From Limnobacter sp. MED105 (lineage in GTDB: Bacteria > Pseudomonadota > Gammaproteobacteria > Burkholderiales > Burkholderiaceae_B), in NCBI RefSeq assembly GCF_000170915.1, contig NZ_ABCT01000005.1:62001-126000 (forward strand): 64,000 nucleotides of DNA, read 5' to 3'. This document shows, piece after piece, positions 8,193-17,483 of the stretch. Position 1 is the first letter of the stretch. Each line of letters starts with the position of its first letter. The position numbers and the translations under genes are program-made. The notes beneath the pieces were generated by a model that searched no databases, was not told the origin of the DNA, and saw only the letters and a list, made by a program, of their open reading frames with translations.

Positions 8193-9983
8193 ATGAGCCA
8201 ATACACGCCCCCAATCCGCGACATGCAATTCGTTTTGCACGAAATGCTTAACGCAGAAGCCACTTTCAAAGCCATTCCCGCGTTTGAAGAAATTGACGCC
8301 GACACGGTGAACCAGATCATCGAAGAAGGCGGCAAGTTCTGTGCGGAAGTGCTGCAACCCCTGAACGCCGTGGGCGACTCTGAAGGTTGTACCTTGAACA
8401 AGGCTGACCATTCCCTGAAAACCCCAACAGGCTTCAAAGAGGCCTATCAGCAGTTCGTGGAAGCCGGCTGGGCCTCGCTAAGCTGCGACCCCAACTACGG
8501 TGGCCAGGGCTTGCCAGTCACTGTGAACCAGGCGTTCTACGAAATGATGAACAGCGCCAACCAAGCCTGGACCATGTACCCCGGCCTGACGCACGGCGCC
8601 TATGATTGTCTGCACGAGCACGGCAGCCAGGAACAGAAAGACCTGTACTTGCCCAAACTGACCAGCGGCGAGTGGACCGGCACCATGTGCCTGACCGAAC
8701 CCCATTGCGGCACCGACCTGGGCATGTTGCGCAGCAAGGCCGAGCCCCAGGCCGATGGCAGCTACAAAATTACCGGCGCGAAAATTTTTATCAGCTCTGG
8801 TGAACACGACATGGCTGAAAACATCATTCACCTGGTGTTGGCACGTCTGCCCGATGCGCCCGTTGGCACCAAAGGCATTTCGCTGTTCCTGGTACCCAAA
8901 TTCATTCCGAATGCAGACGGTTCAATTGGTGAGCGCAACCCGATTTTCTGTGGCGCGATTGAACACAAAATGGGCATTCACGGCAACGCCACTTGCCAGA
9001 TGAACCTGGACGGTGCAACAGGCTGGCTGATTGGCCAACCCCATCGTGGTTTGGCCGCCATGTTCGTGATGATGAACGCGGCCCGTTTGGGCGTGGGCAT
9101 GCAGTCCCTCGGCCTGACCGAAGTGGCCTATCAAAACGCTGTGGTGTACGCCAAAGACCGTATTCAAGGCCGTTCATTAACCGGCCCCAAGTCTGCAGAC
9201 AAGCCTGCAGATTCCATTCTGGTTCACCCCGATGTACGCAAAATGTTGCTGACCACCCGTGCCTACGCCGAAGGTGGCCGCGCACTGTGCATGTGGACTG
9301 CGCTGGAGCTGGACAAAGAACTGAGCCACCCCGATGAGGCCGTACGCAAGGAAGCTTCTGAAATGGTTGCCCTGGCCACGCCAATCGTGAAAGCCTTCAT
9401 CACCGACAACGCCTGGGAAGCCACTTCACACTGCATGCAAGTGTATGGCGGCCATGGCTACATTGCCGAGTGGGGCATGGAGCAGTATGTTCGCGACAGC
9501 CGCATCAACATGATTTACGAAGGCACCAACACCATTCAGTCACTCGACCTGCTAGGTCGCAAAGTGCTGGGCGACGGTGGTGCCAAGTTGATGAAGTTCG
9601 GCAAAATGGTGCGCGCCTTGTGCGAAGCGGAAGCCAATAACCCAGCCATGAAAGAGTTCATTGAACCCTTGGCCGACCTGGGCGACAAGGTCAGCAAACT
9701 GACCATGGAAATTGGCGGTAAGGCCATGCAAAACCCCGATGAAGTGGGTGCTGCTGCCGTGGATTATCTGCGTGTTGTAGGTCACCTGTTCTACGCCTAC
9801 TTCTTTGCGAAAGCGGCAAAAATCGCCTTGGAAAAACAGTCCGGTGGCGACAAGTTCTACACCGCCAAACTGCACACAGCCCGTTTCTACTTCCAGAAAA
9901 TGTTGCCCGAAACCGCCATGTTGATTCGCAAGGCGCGTGCCGGTTCCAGCAGCCTGATGGAAATGGAAGCTGACCTGTTCTAA
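8193..9983 (+). CDS. acyl-CoA dehydrogenase (long form)
   Basis: A 596-residue FAD-dependent dehydrogenase that catalyses the first step of beta-oxidation, acyl-CoA to trans-2-enoyl-CoA. The FAD-binding beta domain contains MCLTEPHCGTDLG. The C-terminal helical domain carries MQVYGGHGYIAEWGMEQYVRD and IYEGTNTIQSLDLLGRK, whose Glu is the usual catalytic base. It is longer than the roughly 380-residue short-chain enzymes because of an N-terminal extension and an additional C-terminal acyl-CoA dehydrogenase domain ending in FYFQKMLPETAMLIRKARAG. An excellent Shine-Dalgarno (CAGGAGAC) precedes the ATG. It is part of the tetR-fadE-fadB-fadA unit. Chain length is probably medium to long, by family resemblance. 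Confidence 0.93.
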   Translation: MSQYTPPIRDMQFVLHEMLNAEATFKAIPAFEEIDADTVNQIIEEGGKFCAEVLQPLNAVGDSEGCTLNKADHSLKTPTGFKEAYQQFVEAGWASLSCDPNYGGQGLPVTVNQAFYEMMNSANQAWTMYPGLTHGAYDCLHEHGSQEQKDLYLPKLTSGEWTGTMCLTEPHCGTDLGMLRSKAEPQADGSYKITGAKIFISSGEHDMAENIIHLVLARLPDAPVGTKGISLFLVPKFIPNADGSIGERNPIFCGAIEHKMGIHGNATCQMNLDGATGWLIGQPHRGLAAMFVMMNAARLGVGMQSLGLTEVAYQNAVVYAKDRIQGRSLTGPKSADKPADSILVHPDVRKMLLTTRAYAEGGRALCMWTALELDKELSHPDEAVRKEASEMVALATPIVKAFITDNAWEATSHCMQVYGGHGYIAEWGMEQYVRDSRINMIYEGTNTIQSLDLLGRKVLGDGGAKLMKFGKMVRALCEAEANNPAMKEFIEPLADLGDKVSKLTMEIGGKAMQNPDEVGAAAVDYLRVVGHLFYAYFFAKAAKIALEKQSGGDKFYTAKLHTARFYFQKMLPETAMLIRKARAGSSSLMEMEADLF

Positions 9984-10002
9984 GAAACCTGTCCCGTAGT
10001 AC

Positions 10003-10027
10003 CCCGCGGCCTGCAAATGGCCGCGGG
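10003..10027 (+). other. GC-rich intercistronic hairpin between acyl-CoA dehydrogenase and fadB
   Basis: A perfect 9-bp repeat, CCCGCGGCC/GGCCGCGGG, with a 7-nt loop and no T-run. It is probably an mRNA stability or processing element rather than a terminator, because the gene order continues with good ribosome-binding sites. Confidence 0.6.
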
Positions 10028-10059
10028 CGTTCAAACCAATTAACTCGAAGGAGACACGC

Positions 10060-12465
10060 GTGTCCAATTTCATCGTTCGCAAAGTCGCCGTGCTCGGCGC
10101 TGGCGTGATGGGTGCACAAATTGCAGCCCACTGTGCCAATGCCAAAGTGCCCGTGGTGCTGTTTGATCTGCCCGCCAAGGAAGGCCCCAAGAATGGCATC
10201 GTCGACAAAGCCATTTTGAACCTGACCAAACTGAAGCCCGCACCTTTTGGCGCGAAAGATGTTGCGCAATACGTGCAAGCCGCCAACTACGAAGAGCACC
10301 TTGAGTTGTTGCAGGGTTGCGATTTGGTGATCGAAGCCATCGCCGAACGCATGGACTGGAAACACGACCTGTACAAAAAAGTGGCGCCGCACATCAACGC
10401 CACTGCAATTTTTGCGACCAATACCTCTGGCCTGAGCATTTCCAAGCTGAGCGAAGGTTTTGATGCAGATTTGAAAGCCCGCTTCTGTGGCGTTCACTTC
10501 TTCAACCCACCCCGCTACATGCACCTGTGCGAACTCATTCCATTGAGCACCACACGTCAGGACATTCTGGACAACCTGGAAACTTTCCTGACCACCACCT
10601 TGGGCAAAGGCATTATCACAGCGAAGGACACACCCAACTTTGTGGCCAACCGTGTGGGCGTGGCTGGCATGTTGGCGACCATGGCTGAAGCGCAGAAGTA
10701 CGGCATTCCATTCGACATCGTTGATCAACTGACCGGTTCCAAACTGGGCCGTGCAAAATCAGCCACATTCCGCACCGCCGACGTGGTGGGTCTCGACACC
10801 ATGGGCCATGTGATTGCAACCATGCAAAACACATTGCCCAACGACCCGTTTGCACCCAGCTATGCAACACCTGCCGTGTTGAAAACCCTGGTTGAAAAAG
10901 GCGCGCTCGGCCAGAAAACCAAAGGTGGCTTCTTCAAGAAAGAAGGCAAGCAGATCATGGTGTTCGATGCCAACACCAGCGGCTATGTGCCTTCTGAAGG
11001 CAAGGCCGACGAAGCAGTGCTGAAGATTTTGAAGAACCGCAATGTGGCCGAACGCATGGCCGCACTGCGCGCTTCCGAGCACCCACAAGCCAAATTCCTG
11101 TGGGCAATTTTCCGCGACGCCTTCCATTACATCGCATTCCACCTGAATGAAATTGCAGACACAGCACGTGAAGTCGACTTCTCACTGCGTTGGGGATACG
11201 GCTGGACGGAAGGTCCATTCGAGACATGGCAAGCCGCAGGCTGGAAGCAGGTTGCAGAATGGGTCAAGGCCGATATTGATGCAGGCGAAGCACTGTGCAA
11301 TGCACCGCTGCCCGCCTGGGTTTTTGAAGGCCCCGTGGCCGACAACGGTGGTGTTTACAGCACCGCCGGCGCATTCAGCCCAGCCACCAATTCATTCGTG
11401 CCCCGCAAAGATTTGCCGGTGTACAAGCGTCAAATTTTCCGCGCCAAAGTGTTGGGCGAAACAACCGTGACGGGTCACAACGGTGGCACCACGATCAAAG
11501 AAAACGACGCGGTTCGCATTTGGACTGCACCTGGTCATGATGACGTGTTGATCTTGTCCATCAAAACGAAAATGCACGCGATTGGCCCCGATGTAATCAC
11601 TGGCACCCACGAAGCCATTGCCTTGGCCGAGAAAAGCTACAAGGGTTTGGTGTTGTGGAGCCCGGATGAGCCCTTCTCCGCAGGTGCTGACCTGCAAGCC
11701 ATGTTGCCCGCATTCATGCAGGGCGGTGGCAAGGCCATCGAACCCATGGTGGCTGAATTCCAGAAAGGCACTGCGGCGCTGAAATACGCACAGGTTCCCA
11801 CTGTGGCCGCTGTAACTGGCTTGGCTTTGGGTGGTGGTTGCGAATTTGCAATTCACTGTGCTGCACGTGTGGCCAACCTGGAAAGCTACATGGGCCTGGT
11901 GGAAGTGGGCGTAGGCCTGATCCCCGGCGGCGGTGGCTTGAAAGAAATCGCTGTCAACGCCGGCTTGGCAGCTCAAAAAGCGGGTTCAGCCGATGTATTG
12001 GCTTTCCTGAAAGACGGCTTCATGACCGCTGCAACCGCCAAGGTGGGCACATCGGCCATGGAATGTCGCGACCTGGGCTTCATCAAGGAATCTGACACAA
12101 TCGTTTTCAACAGCCATGAACTGTTGTATGTCGCCATTTCACGCGCACGCGCCATGTTCGACGGCGGCTATCGCCCACCCCACAAAATCAAGGGTGTGCC
12201 AGCCGCAGGCAAATCAGGCTACGCCACGATCAAGGCGCAGCTGGTCAACATGCGCGACGGTGGTTTCATCTCTGCTTACGACTTCCACTTGGGCTGTGTG
12301 ATTGCCGAAGTGGTGTGCGGTGGCGAAATTGAAACAGGCTCCTTGGTGGATGAAGAATGGTTCCTGAACCTGGAACGCAAGCACTTCGTGAAGTTGCTCG
12401 ACAACCCCAAGACACAAGAACGAATCATGGGCATGCTGCAAACCGGCAAGCCAGTGCGTAACTAA
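10060..12465 (+). CDS. fadB: 3-hydroxyacyl-CoA dehydrogenase / enoyl-CoA hydratase fusion
   Basis: An 801-residue two-domain enzyme for the second and third steps of beta-oxidation. The N-terminal NAD domain begins VLGAGVMGAQIAAHCANA and contains the VNTP-like segment of the HAD family (KDTPNFVANRVG) and the HFFNPPRYM motif. The crotonase domain lies at about residues 490-700 (EPFSAGADLQAM and TGLALGGGCEFAIHC oxyanion-hole segments, then GLIPGGGG). The order is HAD first and hydratase last, opposite to E. coli FadB and usual for this group in Burkholderiales. The GTG start has an AAGGAGA Shine-Dalgarno. It lies 15 bp upstream of the thiolase with which it would form a trifunctional-like complex. 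Confidence 0.93.
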   Translation: MSNFIVRKVAVLGAGVMGAQIAAHCANAKVPVVLFDLPAKEGPKNGIVDKAILNLTKLKPAPFGAKDVAQYVQAANYEEHLELLQGCDLVIEAIAERMDWKHDLYKKVAPHINATAIFATNTSGLSISKLSEGFDADLKARFCGVHFFNPPRYMHLCELIPLSTTRQDILDNLETFLTTTLGKGIITAKDTPNFVANRVGVAGMLATMAEAQKYGIPFDIVDQLTGSKLGRAKSATFRTADVVGLDTMGHVIATMQNTLPNDPFAPSYATPAVLKTLVEKGALGQKTKGGFFKKEGKQIMVFDANTSGYVPSEGKADEAVLKILKNRNVAERMAALRASEHPQAKFLWAIFRDAFHYIAFHLNEIADTAREVDFSLRWGYGWTEGPFETWQAAGWKQVAEWVKADIDAGEALCNAPLPAWVFEGPVADNGGVYSTAGAFSPATNSFVPRKDLPVYKRQIFRAKVLGETTVTGHNGGTTIKENDAVRIWTAPGHDDVLILSIKTKMHAIGPDVITGTHEAIALAEKSYKGLVLWSPDEPFSAGADLQAMLPAFMQGGGKAIEPMVAEFQKGTAALKYAQVPTVAAVTGLALGGGCEFAIHCAARVANLESYMGLVEVGVGLIPGGGGLKEIAVNAGLAAQKAGSADVLAFLKDGFMTAATAKVGTSAMECRDLGFIKESDTIVFNSHELLYVAISRARAMFDGGYRPPHKIKGVPAAGKSGYATIKAQLVNMRDGGFISAYDFHLGCVIAEVVCGGEIETGSLVDEEWFLNLERKHFVKLLDNPKTQERIMGMLQTGKPVRN

Positions 12466-12480
12466 TTAAGGAGAGCAAAC

Positions 12481-13680
12481 ATGGCTCAAACTTGTAAAGA
12501 TGTTTACATCGTCGCTGCAACGCGTACCCCAATCGGCAAGGCCCCGCGTGGCGTGTTCAAAGACACTCGCCCCGATGACCTGCTGGTGCACGCCATTGCC
12601 AGCGCCATGGCCCAGGTGCCAACGCTCGACCCCGCATCCATTAATGATGCAATCGTGGGTTGTGCATTCCCCGAAGGCGAGCAGGGCATGAACATGGCCC
12701 GTATCGCTGTGTTGCTGGCAGGTCTGCCCAACACCGTGGGCGGCGTGACCATCAACCGCTTCTGTGCATCGGGCATTACCGCGGTTTCAATGGCCGCCAA
12801 TGCAATCGCCATGGGCGAAGCCGAAGTCATGATTGCCGCTGGTGCTGAAAGCATGAGCATGGTACCCATGAGCGGCAACAAGCCCAGCTTTAACAACGCA
12901 ATTTTCCAGAAAGACGAAAACCTGGGTATTGCCTACGGCATGGGCATGACTGCTGAAAAAGTAGCGCAGCAGTGGGGCATCAGCCGCGATGCACAAGACG
13001 AATTCGCCTTGAACAGCCACAAAAAAGCAATCGCCGCTCAACAGGCTGGCGAGTTCAACGATGAAATCACACCATTCACCGTGGTTAAAGCCACACCTGA
13101 TTTGGGTTCTGGTGAAATCAAGACCAGCACCAAAGAAGTGAAGCTGGACGAAGGTCCCCGTGCCGATTCATCCATTGAAGGCCTCACCAAGCTTCGCCCG
13201 GTGTTTGCTGCAAAAGGTTCTGTGACCGCTGGCAACAGCTCGCAAATGAGCGACGGCGCGGGCGCACTTATTTTGGCTTCTGAAGAAGCTGTGAAGCGCT
13301 ACAACCTGACCCCCTTGGCCAAGTGGCGCGGCTTTGCGGTGCGCGGTGTGCCTCCAGAAATTATGGGCATCGGCCCCAAGGAAGCGATTCCCGCCGTGTT
13401 GAAAACCGCAGGTTTGAAAACCAGCGACATCGACTGGTTTGAATTGAACGAGGCGTTTGCTGCGCAATCGCTGGCTGTAATGAAAGACCTGGAGCTCGAC
13501 CCCGCAAAAGTGAACCCCATGGGCGGCGCAATCGCCTTGGGTCACCCGCTGGGTGCAACTGGTGCAATTCGTGCAGCCACCGTGGTGCATGCACTGCGTC
13601 GCCACAACCTGAAATACGGTATGGTAACCATGTGTATCGGCACCGGCATGGGTGCAGCAGGCATCTTCGAACGCGTGTAA
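12481..13680 (+). CDS. fadA: acetyl-CoA C-acyltransferase (3-ketoacyl-CoA thiolase)
   Basis: A 399-residue thiolase for the last step of beta-oxidation. The acyl-accepting Cys is in [19 protein letters not shown] (about residue 91). The catalytic His is in [15 protein letters not shown], and the second Cys is in [16 protein letters not shown] near the C-terminus. The length is normal for the family. AAGGAG lies just before the ATG, 15 bp after fadB. It is followed by a terminator-like hairpin, so the core operon appears to end here. Confidence 0.95.
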   Translation: MAQTCKDVYIVAATRTPIGKAPRGVFKDTRPDDLLVHAIASAMAQVPTLDPASINDAIVGCAFPEGEQGMNMARIAVLLAGLPNTVGGVTINRFCASGITAVSMAANAIAMGEAEVMIAAGAESMSMVPMSGNKPSFNNAIFQKDENLGIAYGMGMTAEKVAQQWGISRDAQDEFALNSHKKAIAAQQAGEFNDEITPFTVVKATPDLGSGEIKTSTKEVKLDEGPRADSSIEGLTKLRPVFAAKGSVTAGNSSQMSDGAGALILASEEAVKRYNLTPLAKWRGFAVRGVPPEIMGIGPKEAIPAVLKTAGLKTSDIDWFELNEAFAAQSLAVMKDLELDPAKVNPMGGAIALGHPLGATGAIRAATVVHALRRHNLKYGMVTMCIGTGMGAAGIFERV

Positions 13681-13696
13681 TTTCGGCGCGAATAAA

Positions 13697-13732
13697 AGCG
13701 GGTGTGGGTGCAAACCTTCACCCGTTTTTTTT
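13697..13732 (+). terminator. rho-independent terminator after fadA
   Basis: A CGGGTG/CACCCG stem (13699-13704 and 13719-13724) encloses a smaller GGT/ACC hairpin and is followed by eight T. It separates the core fad operon from the following hydratase and thioesterase. Confidence 0.75.
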
Positions 13733-13767
13733 AGTTCTAACAACAAAAACAGACAGGGAATACGGCA

Positions 13768-14535
13768 GTGGATATTCAAACAGAAACCAGCAATGGCTTG
13801 ATGACCATCACCATCAATCGGCCAGAACGCAAGAACTCTTTCACCAACGCCATGTACACCGCGCTGGCGGATGCATTTCGTGATGCCACGCACAGCAGTG
13901 GCGTGAAAGTGGTGTTGCTCAAAGGCCATGAAGGCTGTTTTTCTGCGGGCAACGACCTGGGCGATTTTCTGAACAACCCACCCACCGATCTCGACGCACC
14001 GGTGTTTCGTTTTCTGCGCATGATTTCCGTATTCCCCAAGCCCGTGGTCGCGCAGGTTCAAGGTTTGGCGATCGGCATTGGCACCACTGTGCTGTTGCAT
14101 TGTGATTTGGTGTACGCGGCAAGCACAGCGAAGTTTTCCATGCCCTTTGTGAAATTGGGCTTGTGCCCGGAAGCAGCGTCCAGCCTGTTGTTACCCATTT
14201 CCGCCGGCTATCAAAAAGCGGCCGAGCTGCTGTTGCTGGGCGATATCTTCACCGCCTTGAAAGCTTATGACACCGGCATTGTTTCCGACGTGCTTGAACC
14301 AGAAACTCTGGATGCACACGTGCAAGCGCAAGTGAAAAAGCTGCTCGACCTGCCACTCACCAGTTTGCTGACCACCAAGCGTCTGATGAAGTCTGTGAAC
14401 AAATCAGCAATTTCAGAGAAAATGGCCGAAGAAGGGCATTTGTTCATGAGCATGATTCCGCAAGCCCCGGCGCAAGAAGCGTTCAAGGCCTTTGGCGAAA
14501 AACGCGCGCCAAATTTCAAGCAGTTCGAAAACTAA
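13768..14535 (+). CDS. enoyl-CoA hydratase/isomerase family protein
   Basis: A 255-residue crotonase. Oxyanion-hole segments are CFSAGNDLGDFL and VQGLAIGIGTTVLLHCDLVYA. The usual second catalytic Glu position is KLGLCPEAASS, which resembles the enoyl-CoA isomerase (ECI/PaaG-like) subgroup more than classic hydratases. It may therefore be a delta3-delta2 enoyl-CoA isomerase acting on unsaturated fatty acids; this is inference. It starts at GTG after a short purine stretch (ACAGGGAA). It follows the fadA terminator and is 24 bp upstream of the thioesterase. Confidence 0.88.
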   Translation: MDIQTETSNGLMTITINRPERKNSFTNAMYTALADAFRDATHSSGVKVVLLKGHEGCFSAGNDLGDFLNNPPTDLDAPVFRFLRMISVFPKPVVAQVQGLAIGIGTTVLLHCDLVYAASTAKFSMPFVKLGLCPEAASSLLLPISAGYQKAAELLLLGDIFTALKAYDTGIVSDVLEPETLDAHVQAQVKKLLDLPLTSLLTTKRLMKSVNKSAISEKMAEEGHLFMSMIPQAPAQEAFKAFGEKRAPNFKQFEN

Positions 14536-14559
14536 TCCAATCCGCACCAAAGGCTCAGC

Positions 14560-15360
14560 ATGACCGTTGCACTTTCCGAAATTCTGTCCAGCCGCCGCCT
14601 GAGCGGTGACACAGTCACGTTCACCGCCACAGAGGACTGGATGCAAGGCCGCACCATGTTCGGTGGGTTTTTGTCAGCCCTTGCTGTAGTCGCCATGCGC
14701 GACACCTTGGGCATCGACATGCCTTTGCGTGCATTGCAAACCAATTTTGTGGGCCCCGTGCCCGCTGGTGATGTGGTGTACCGCACGCGTTTGCTTCGGC
14801 AAGGCAAAAGTGTCAGTCAAGTGCAATGCGAAATTTACAGCGATGAAACACTGGCTGGTTTGGTGGTGGGTGTATTCGGTGCTCCGCGTGAAACCGCGCT
14901 CCCGGTATTAACCCCGAAGCACCAACCCTTGCCCAAAGCGGTCGGCGATGTTCCCGCCTTGCCCTTTATTCCAAAAATTACACCCAACTTTTTGCAGCAT
15001 GTTGAAATGCGCTGGGCCTTGGGCAGCATTCCTTACATGGGTAATCCGTTTTGGGAAAGCGGCATTTACATTCGTGCCACCGACAAAAATCTGAGCCCTG
15101 AAGTGCTGATTGTGATGCTCAGTGATGGTCCACCCACGCCCTGCCTAAGTCACTTTAAAGGCCCTGTCATGGCCAGCTCAGTGAGTTGGTCACTTGAGTT
15201 GCCGCCCATTCCTGCCAATATTGACAGTGAGGGCTGGTTTCAAATCGACATGGAAACCAAAGCCGGCTCCGACGGCTACGTGAATCAAAGCGCCAAGCTG
15301 TGGACTCCCGATGGTCAACTGGCCTCGCTGGGTTATCAAGTGGTCGCGGTTTACGGTTAA
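14560..15360 (+). CDS. acyl-CoA thioesterase family protein (double hot-dog)
   Basis: A 266-residue protein of the TesB-like/4HBT_3 thioesterase family. The N-terminal hot-dog includes WMQGRTMFGGFLSALAVVAM and LQTNFVGPVPAGDVVYRTRL. The C-terminal hot-dog carries LSDGPPTPCLSHFKGPVMAS and ends with AKLWTPDGQLASLGYQVVAVYG. Such proteins hydrolyse acyl-CoA to free acid and CoA. Its place behind the crotonase suggests removal of poorly oxidised acyl-CoAs, which is inference. The next gene starts 79 bp downstream with a different type of product. Confidence 0.82.
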   Translation: MTVALSEILSSRRLSGDTVTFTATEDWMQGRTMFGGFLSALAVVAMRDTLGIDMPLRALQTNFVGPVPAGDVVYRTRLLRQGKSVSQVQCEIYSDETLAGLVVGVFGAPRETALPVLTPKHQPLPKAVGDVPALPFIPKITPNFLQHVEMRWALGSIPYMGNPFWESGIYIRATDKNLSPEVLIVMLSDGPPTPCLSHFKGPVMASSVSWSLELPPIPANIDSEGWFQIDMETKAGSDGYVNQSAKLWTPDGQLASLGYQVVAVYG

Positions 15361-15439
15361 ACGTTCAGGGCTGATTTGCGTGTTCACTGAACTTTCGTTT
15401 TTTCTGAGCTGTCGAAATCACGAAGGAGACAGTTGAACC

Positions 15440-15784
15440 ATGAAACATGCACTGCACACAGTCGGAATGTTTGTTCTGTTTTTCCTGGTTTCGCCAGTCA
15501 AAGCAGAGTCTTTGCGGTGTTCACAGGGCAGTGCCTATGAAGGCGACAGCAGAGTGTCCGTGCTCTACAAATGCGGGCAGCCGGCTTTGAAAGATACTTT
15601 TTGTGATCCGGTTTATTTTCCCGGTACCCTGCAACCTGTTCCCTCTCCGTTTGCGCAATCGGTGGTGCCTTGCCTGCCAGTCGAACTGTGGGTGTACGAC
15701 AGGGGGCAGGGGAATCTGATTGCCACTGTTCGCTTTCGCGGGGGAGTGGTCCAGTCCATTTCATATGGGCGACAACCACAATAA
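15440..15784 (+). CDS. small exported DUF2845-like protein
   Basis: A 114-residue protein with a Sec signal peptide at residues 1-23 (VGMFVLFFLVSPVKA). The mature part of about 90 residues has four cysteines (positions about 27, 44, 54 and 74) that could form disulphides. The pattern SLRCSQGSAYEGDSRVSVLY followed by KCGQP is typical of DUF2845-type periplasmic proteins, and the protein ends GVVQSISYG. Function is unknown. It has AAGGAGA upstream of its ATG. The neighbour 66 bp downstream is the membrane-anchored sugar dehydrogenase, with which it may be co-transcribed. Confidence 0.75.
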   Translation: MKHALHTVGMFVLFFLVSPVKAESLRCSQGSAYEGDSRVSVLYKCGQPALKDTFCDPVYFPGTLQPVPSPFAQSVVPCLPVELWVYDRGQGNLIATVRFRGGVVQSISYGRQPQ

Positions 15785-15850
15785 TTCTGTGAAATTATTT
15801 CTATCAACGAATCAGGCTGGGTACGCGCCGGTCGCCTTGGGCATGCTTTC

Positions 15851-17416
15851 ATGAATCACGCAAATAAACGGTTTTCGGTTTTTCTGGTTTGGCTCTTGGT
15901 GTGGCTGGTGGGATCCCTGCTGGGTACCTTGGTGCAATCTCAAGTCAATTTACAGGCGCTTCAAGGGTTGGGCGTGGCCATTCCATTGGGCACGCGGTTT
16001 TACACCACTGTGCACGATCTCGGGAACTTCTCGCCGGTTTATGCAGTCATTTTCGGGTGCAGTTTTGCGGTATCTCAGGCCGTCGCATTGCTGTTTACGC
16101 GTTTCACCGGCACTGCATGGCGTACCTTTTGGTGTGTTTTCGGTGCTGTCCTGGGCCTGTGGGTAACTTTCAAAGTGGTCGACATGATTGCACCAATGCC
16201 AATACTTATTTCATCCACCCGCACCGCTGGCGGCATGTTCTCCATGCTCGCAGCTGCAGCCGTGTCGGGTGCCTTGTTCGCTAAATGGTCTTCTCGCAAA
16301 CTGTCGGCCAGTCCAGCAATTCTCGCCTTACTCATTGCCGGTGTTGCGCTGCCACCCGAACAGGCTCAGGCTCAATCTGGCAAACCTTACAGGATCGAGA
16401 CTTTCGCCAATGGCCTGGATAGCCCTTGGTCCATGGCCTTTTTGCCAGACGGCCGCGCGCTGATCACTGAAAAGCCTGGCCAGCTGCGCTTGGTAGCGGC
16501 CGATGGCAAATTGGTCAACACCCCAATCACGGGTGTACCGAAAGTGTTTTATGGAGGTCAGGCGGGTTTGTTTGATGTTTTGCCTGCCCACGATTTTGCG
16601 CAAAGCCAGCAAATTTTTCTCAGTTATGCTTGCGGCACTCGCAGTGCAAACCATCTTTGTGTCGCCAGTGCCAAGTTTGGTGAAAATAGTCTTGCGAATG
16701 TCAAAGAAATTTTCCGTTCCCAAATGGCAAAATCAGGCAGTGCCCACTACGGTGGGCGCATGGCATGGCTGCCCGACAATACCTTGATCGTGACGCTGGG
16801 TGATGGTTACAGCTACCGCGAGGAGGCGCAGAATTTATCGAATCACCTCGGGAAAATTGTTCGGCTCAATGCCGACGGCTCTGTGCCCAAAGACAATCCG
16901 TTCGTAGGGCAGCAAGGTGCCAAGCCTGAAATTTACAGCTATGGTCATCGCAATGTTCAGGGCTTGGCCTACGATGCCGTCAACAAACGATTGATCGCCC
17001 ACGAGCACGGCCCGCGTGGTGGTGACGAAGTGAACGTAATTACTCCGGGTACCAATTACGGCTGGCCCAAAGCCACCTACGGTATCGATTACACCGGCGC
17101 CCAAATTTCGCCCTACAAAGAATACGAGGGTACCCAGCAACCCGCAATCTACTGGGTGCCGTCCATCGCGCCCTCCGGCATCACCGTCTACGACGGCGAC
17201 ATGTTCCCACAGTGGAAAGGCAACTTGTTGGTGGGTGCACTCAAGGCCCAGCAAGTGAGTCGGGTAATGTTAAAAGGCAACAAAGCTTCTGAGGAAGAAG
17301 TATTGTTCAAAGAGGTGGGGGCGCGTTTTAGAGACATTCGCACAGGCCCCGATGGTGCAATTTACCTGTTGACTGACAGCTCGGATGGTAAGGTGCTTCG
17401 CGTCACTGCGCGGTAA
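15851..17416 (+). CDS. PQQ-type soluble aldose sugar dehydrogenase domain with polytopic membrane N-terminus
   Basis: A 521-residue fusion. Residues 10-28, 61-83, 90-113 and 126-145 are four likely membrane helices. A fifth hydrophobic stretch (154-170) ends in Ala/Gln residues that look like a signal-peptidase site. From about residue 177 the protein matches the YliI/sorbosone dehydrogenase six-blade propeller: GLDSPWSMAFLPDGRALITE, HYGGRMAWLPDNTL, GHRNVQGLAYD and HEHGPRGGDEVN. Relatives oxidise aldoses in the periplasm using PQQ and normally carry only a signal peptide. Either the propeller stays membrane-tethered, or the fifth segment is a retained signal sequence. No PQQ biosynthesis gene is in the window. 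Confidence 0.85.
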   Translation: MNHANKRFSVFLVWLLVWLVGSLLGTLVQSQVNLQALQGLGVAIPLGTRFYTTVHDLGNFSPVYAVIFGCSFAVSQAVALLFTRFTGTAWRTFWCVFGAVLGLWVTFKVVDMIAPMPILISSTRTAGGMFSMLAAAAVSGALFAKWSSRKLSASPAILALLIAGVALPPEQAQAQSGKPYRIETFANGLDSPWSMAFLPDGRALITEKPGQLRLVAADGKLVNTPITGVPKVFYGGQAGLFDVLPAHDFAQSQQIFLSYACGTRSANHLCVASAKFGENSLANVKEIFRSQMAKSGSAHYGGRMAWLPDNTLIVTLGDGYSYREEAQNLSNHLGKIVRLNADGSVPKDNPFVGQQGAKPEIYSYGHRNVQGLAYDAVNKRLIAHEHGPRGGDEVNVITPGTNYGWPKATYGIDYTGAQISPYKEYEGTQQPAIYWVPSIAPSGITVYDGDMFPQWKGNLLVGALKAQQVSRVMLKGNKASEEEVLFKEVGARFRDIRTGPDGAIYLLTDSSDGKVLRVTAR

Positions 17417-17483
17417 GCCTCAACGAGCAGTTGTGTTTACCTGCTCCCTTGTTTGGGCTAGTCTTGTGCAACAAGGGGGCACC

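Noticed and set aside
9691-10728. Antisense frame of 345 codons over the acyl-CoA dehydrogenase and fadB
   Set aside because: It lies opposite two conserved enzymes and has no plausible start signal or protein-like composition.
13168-14100. Long antisense open frame (310 codons) over fadA and the crotonase
   Set aside because: It mirrors two well-supported genes, crosses their intergenic terminator, and its product is Cys/His-rich with no family resemblance. It is a product of third-position composition.
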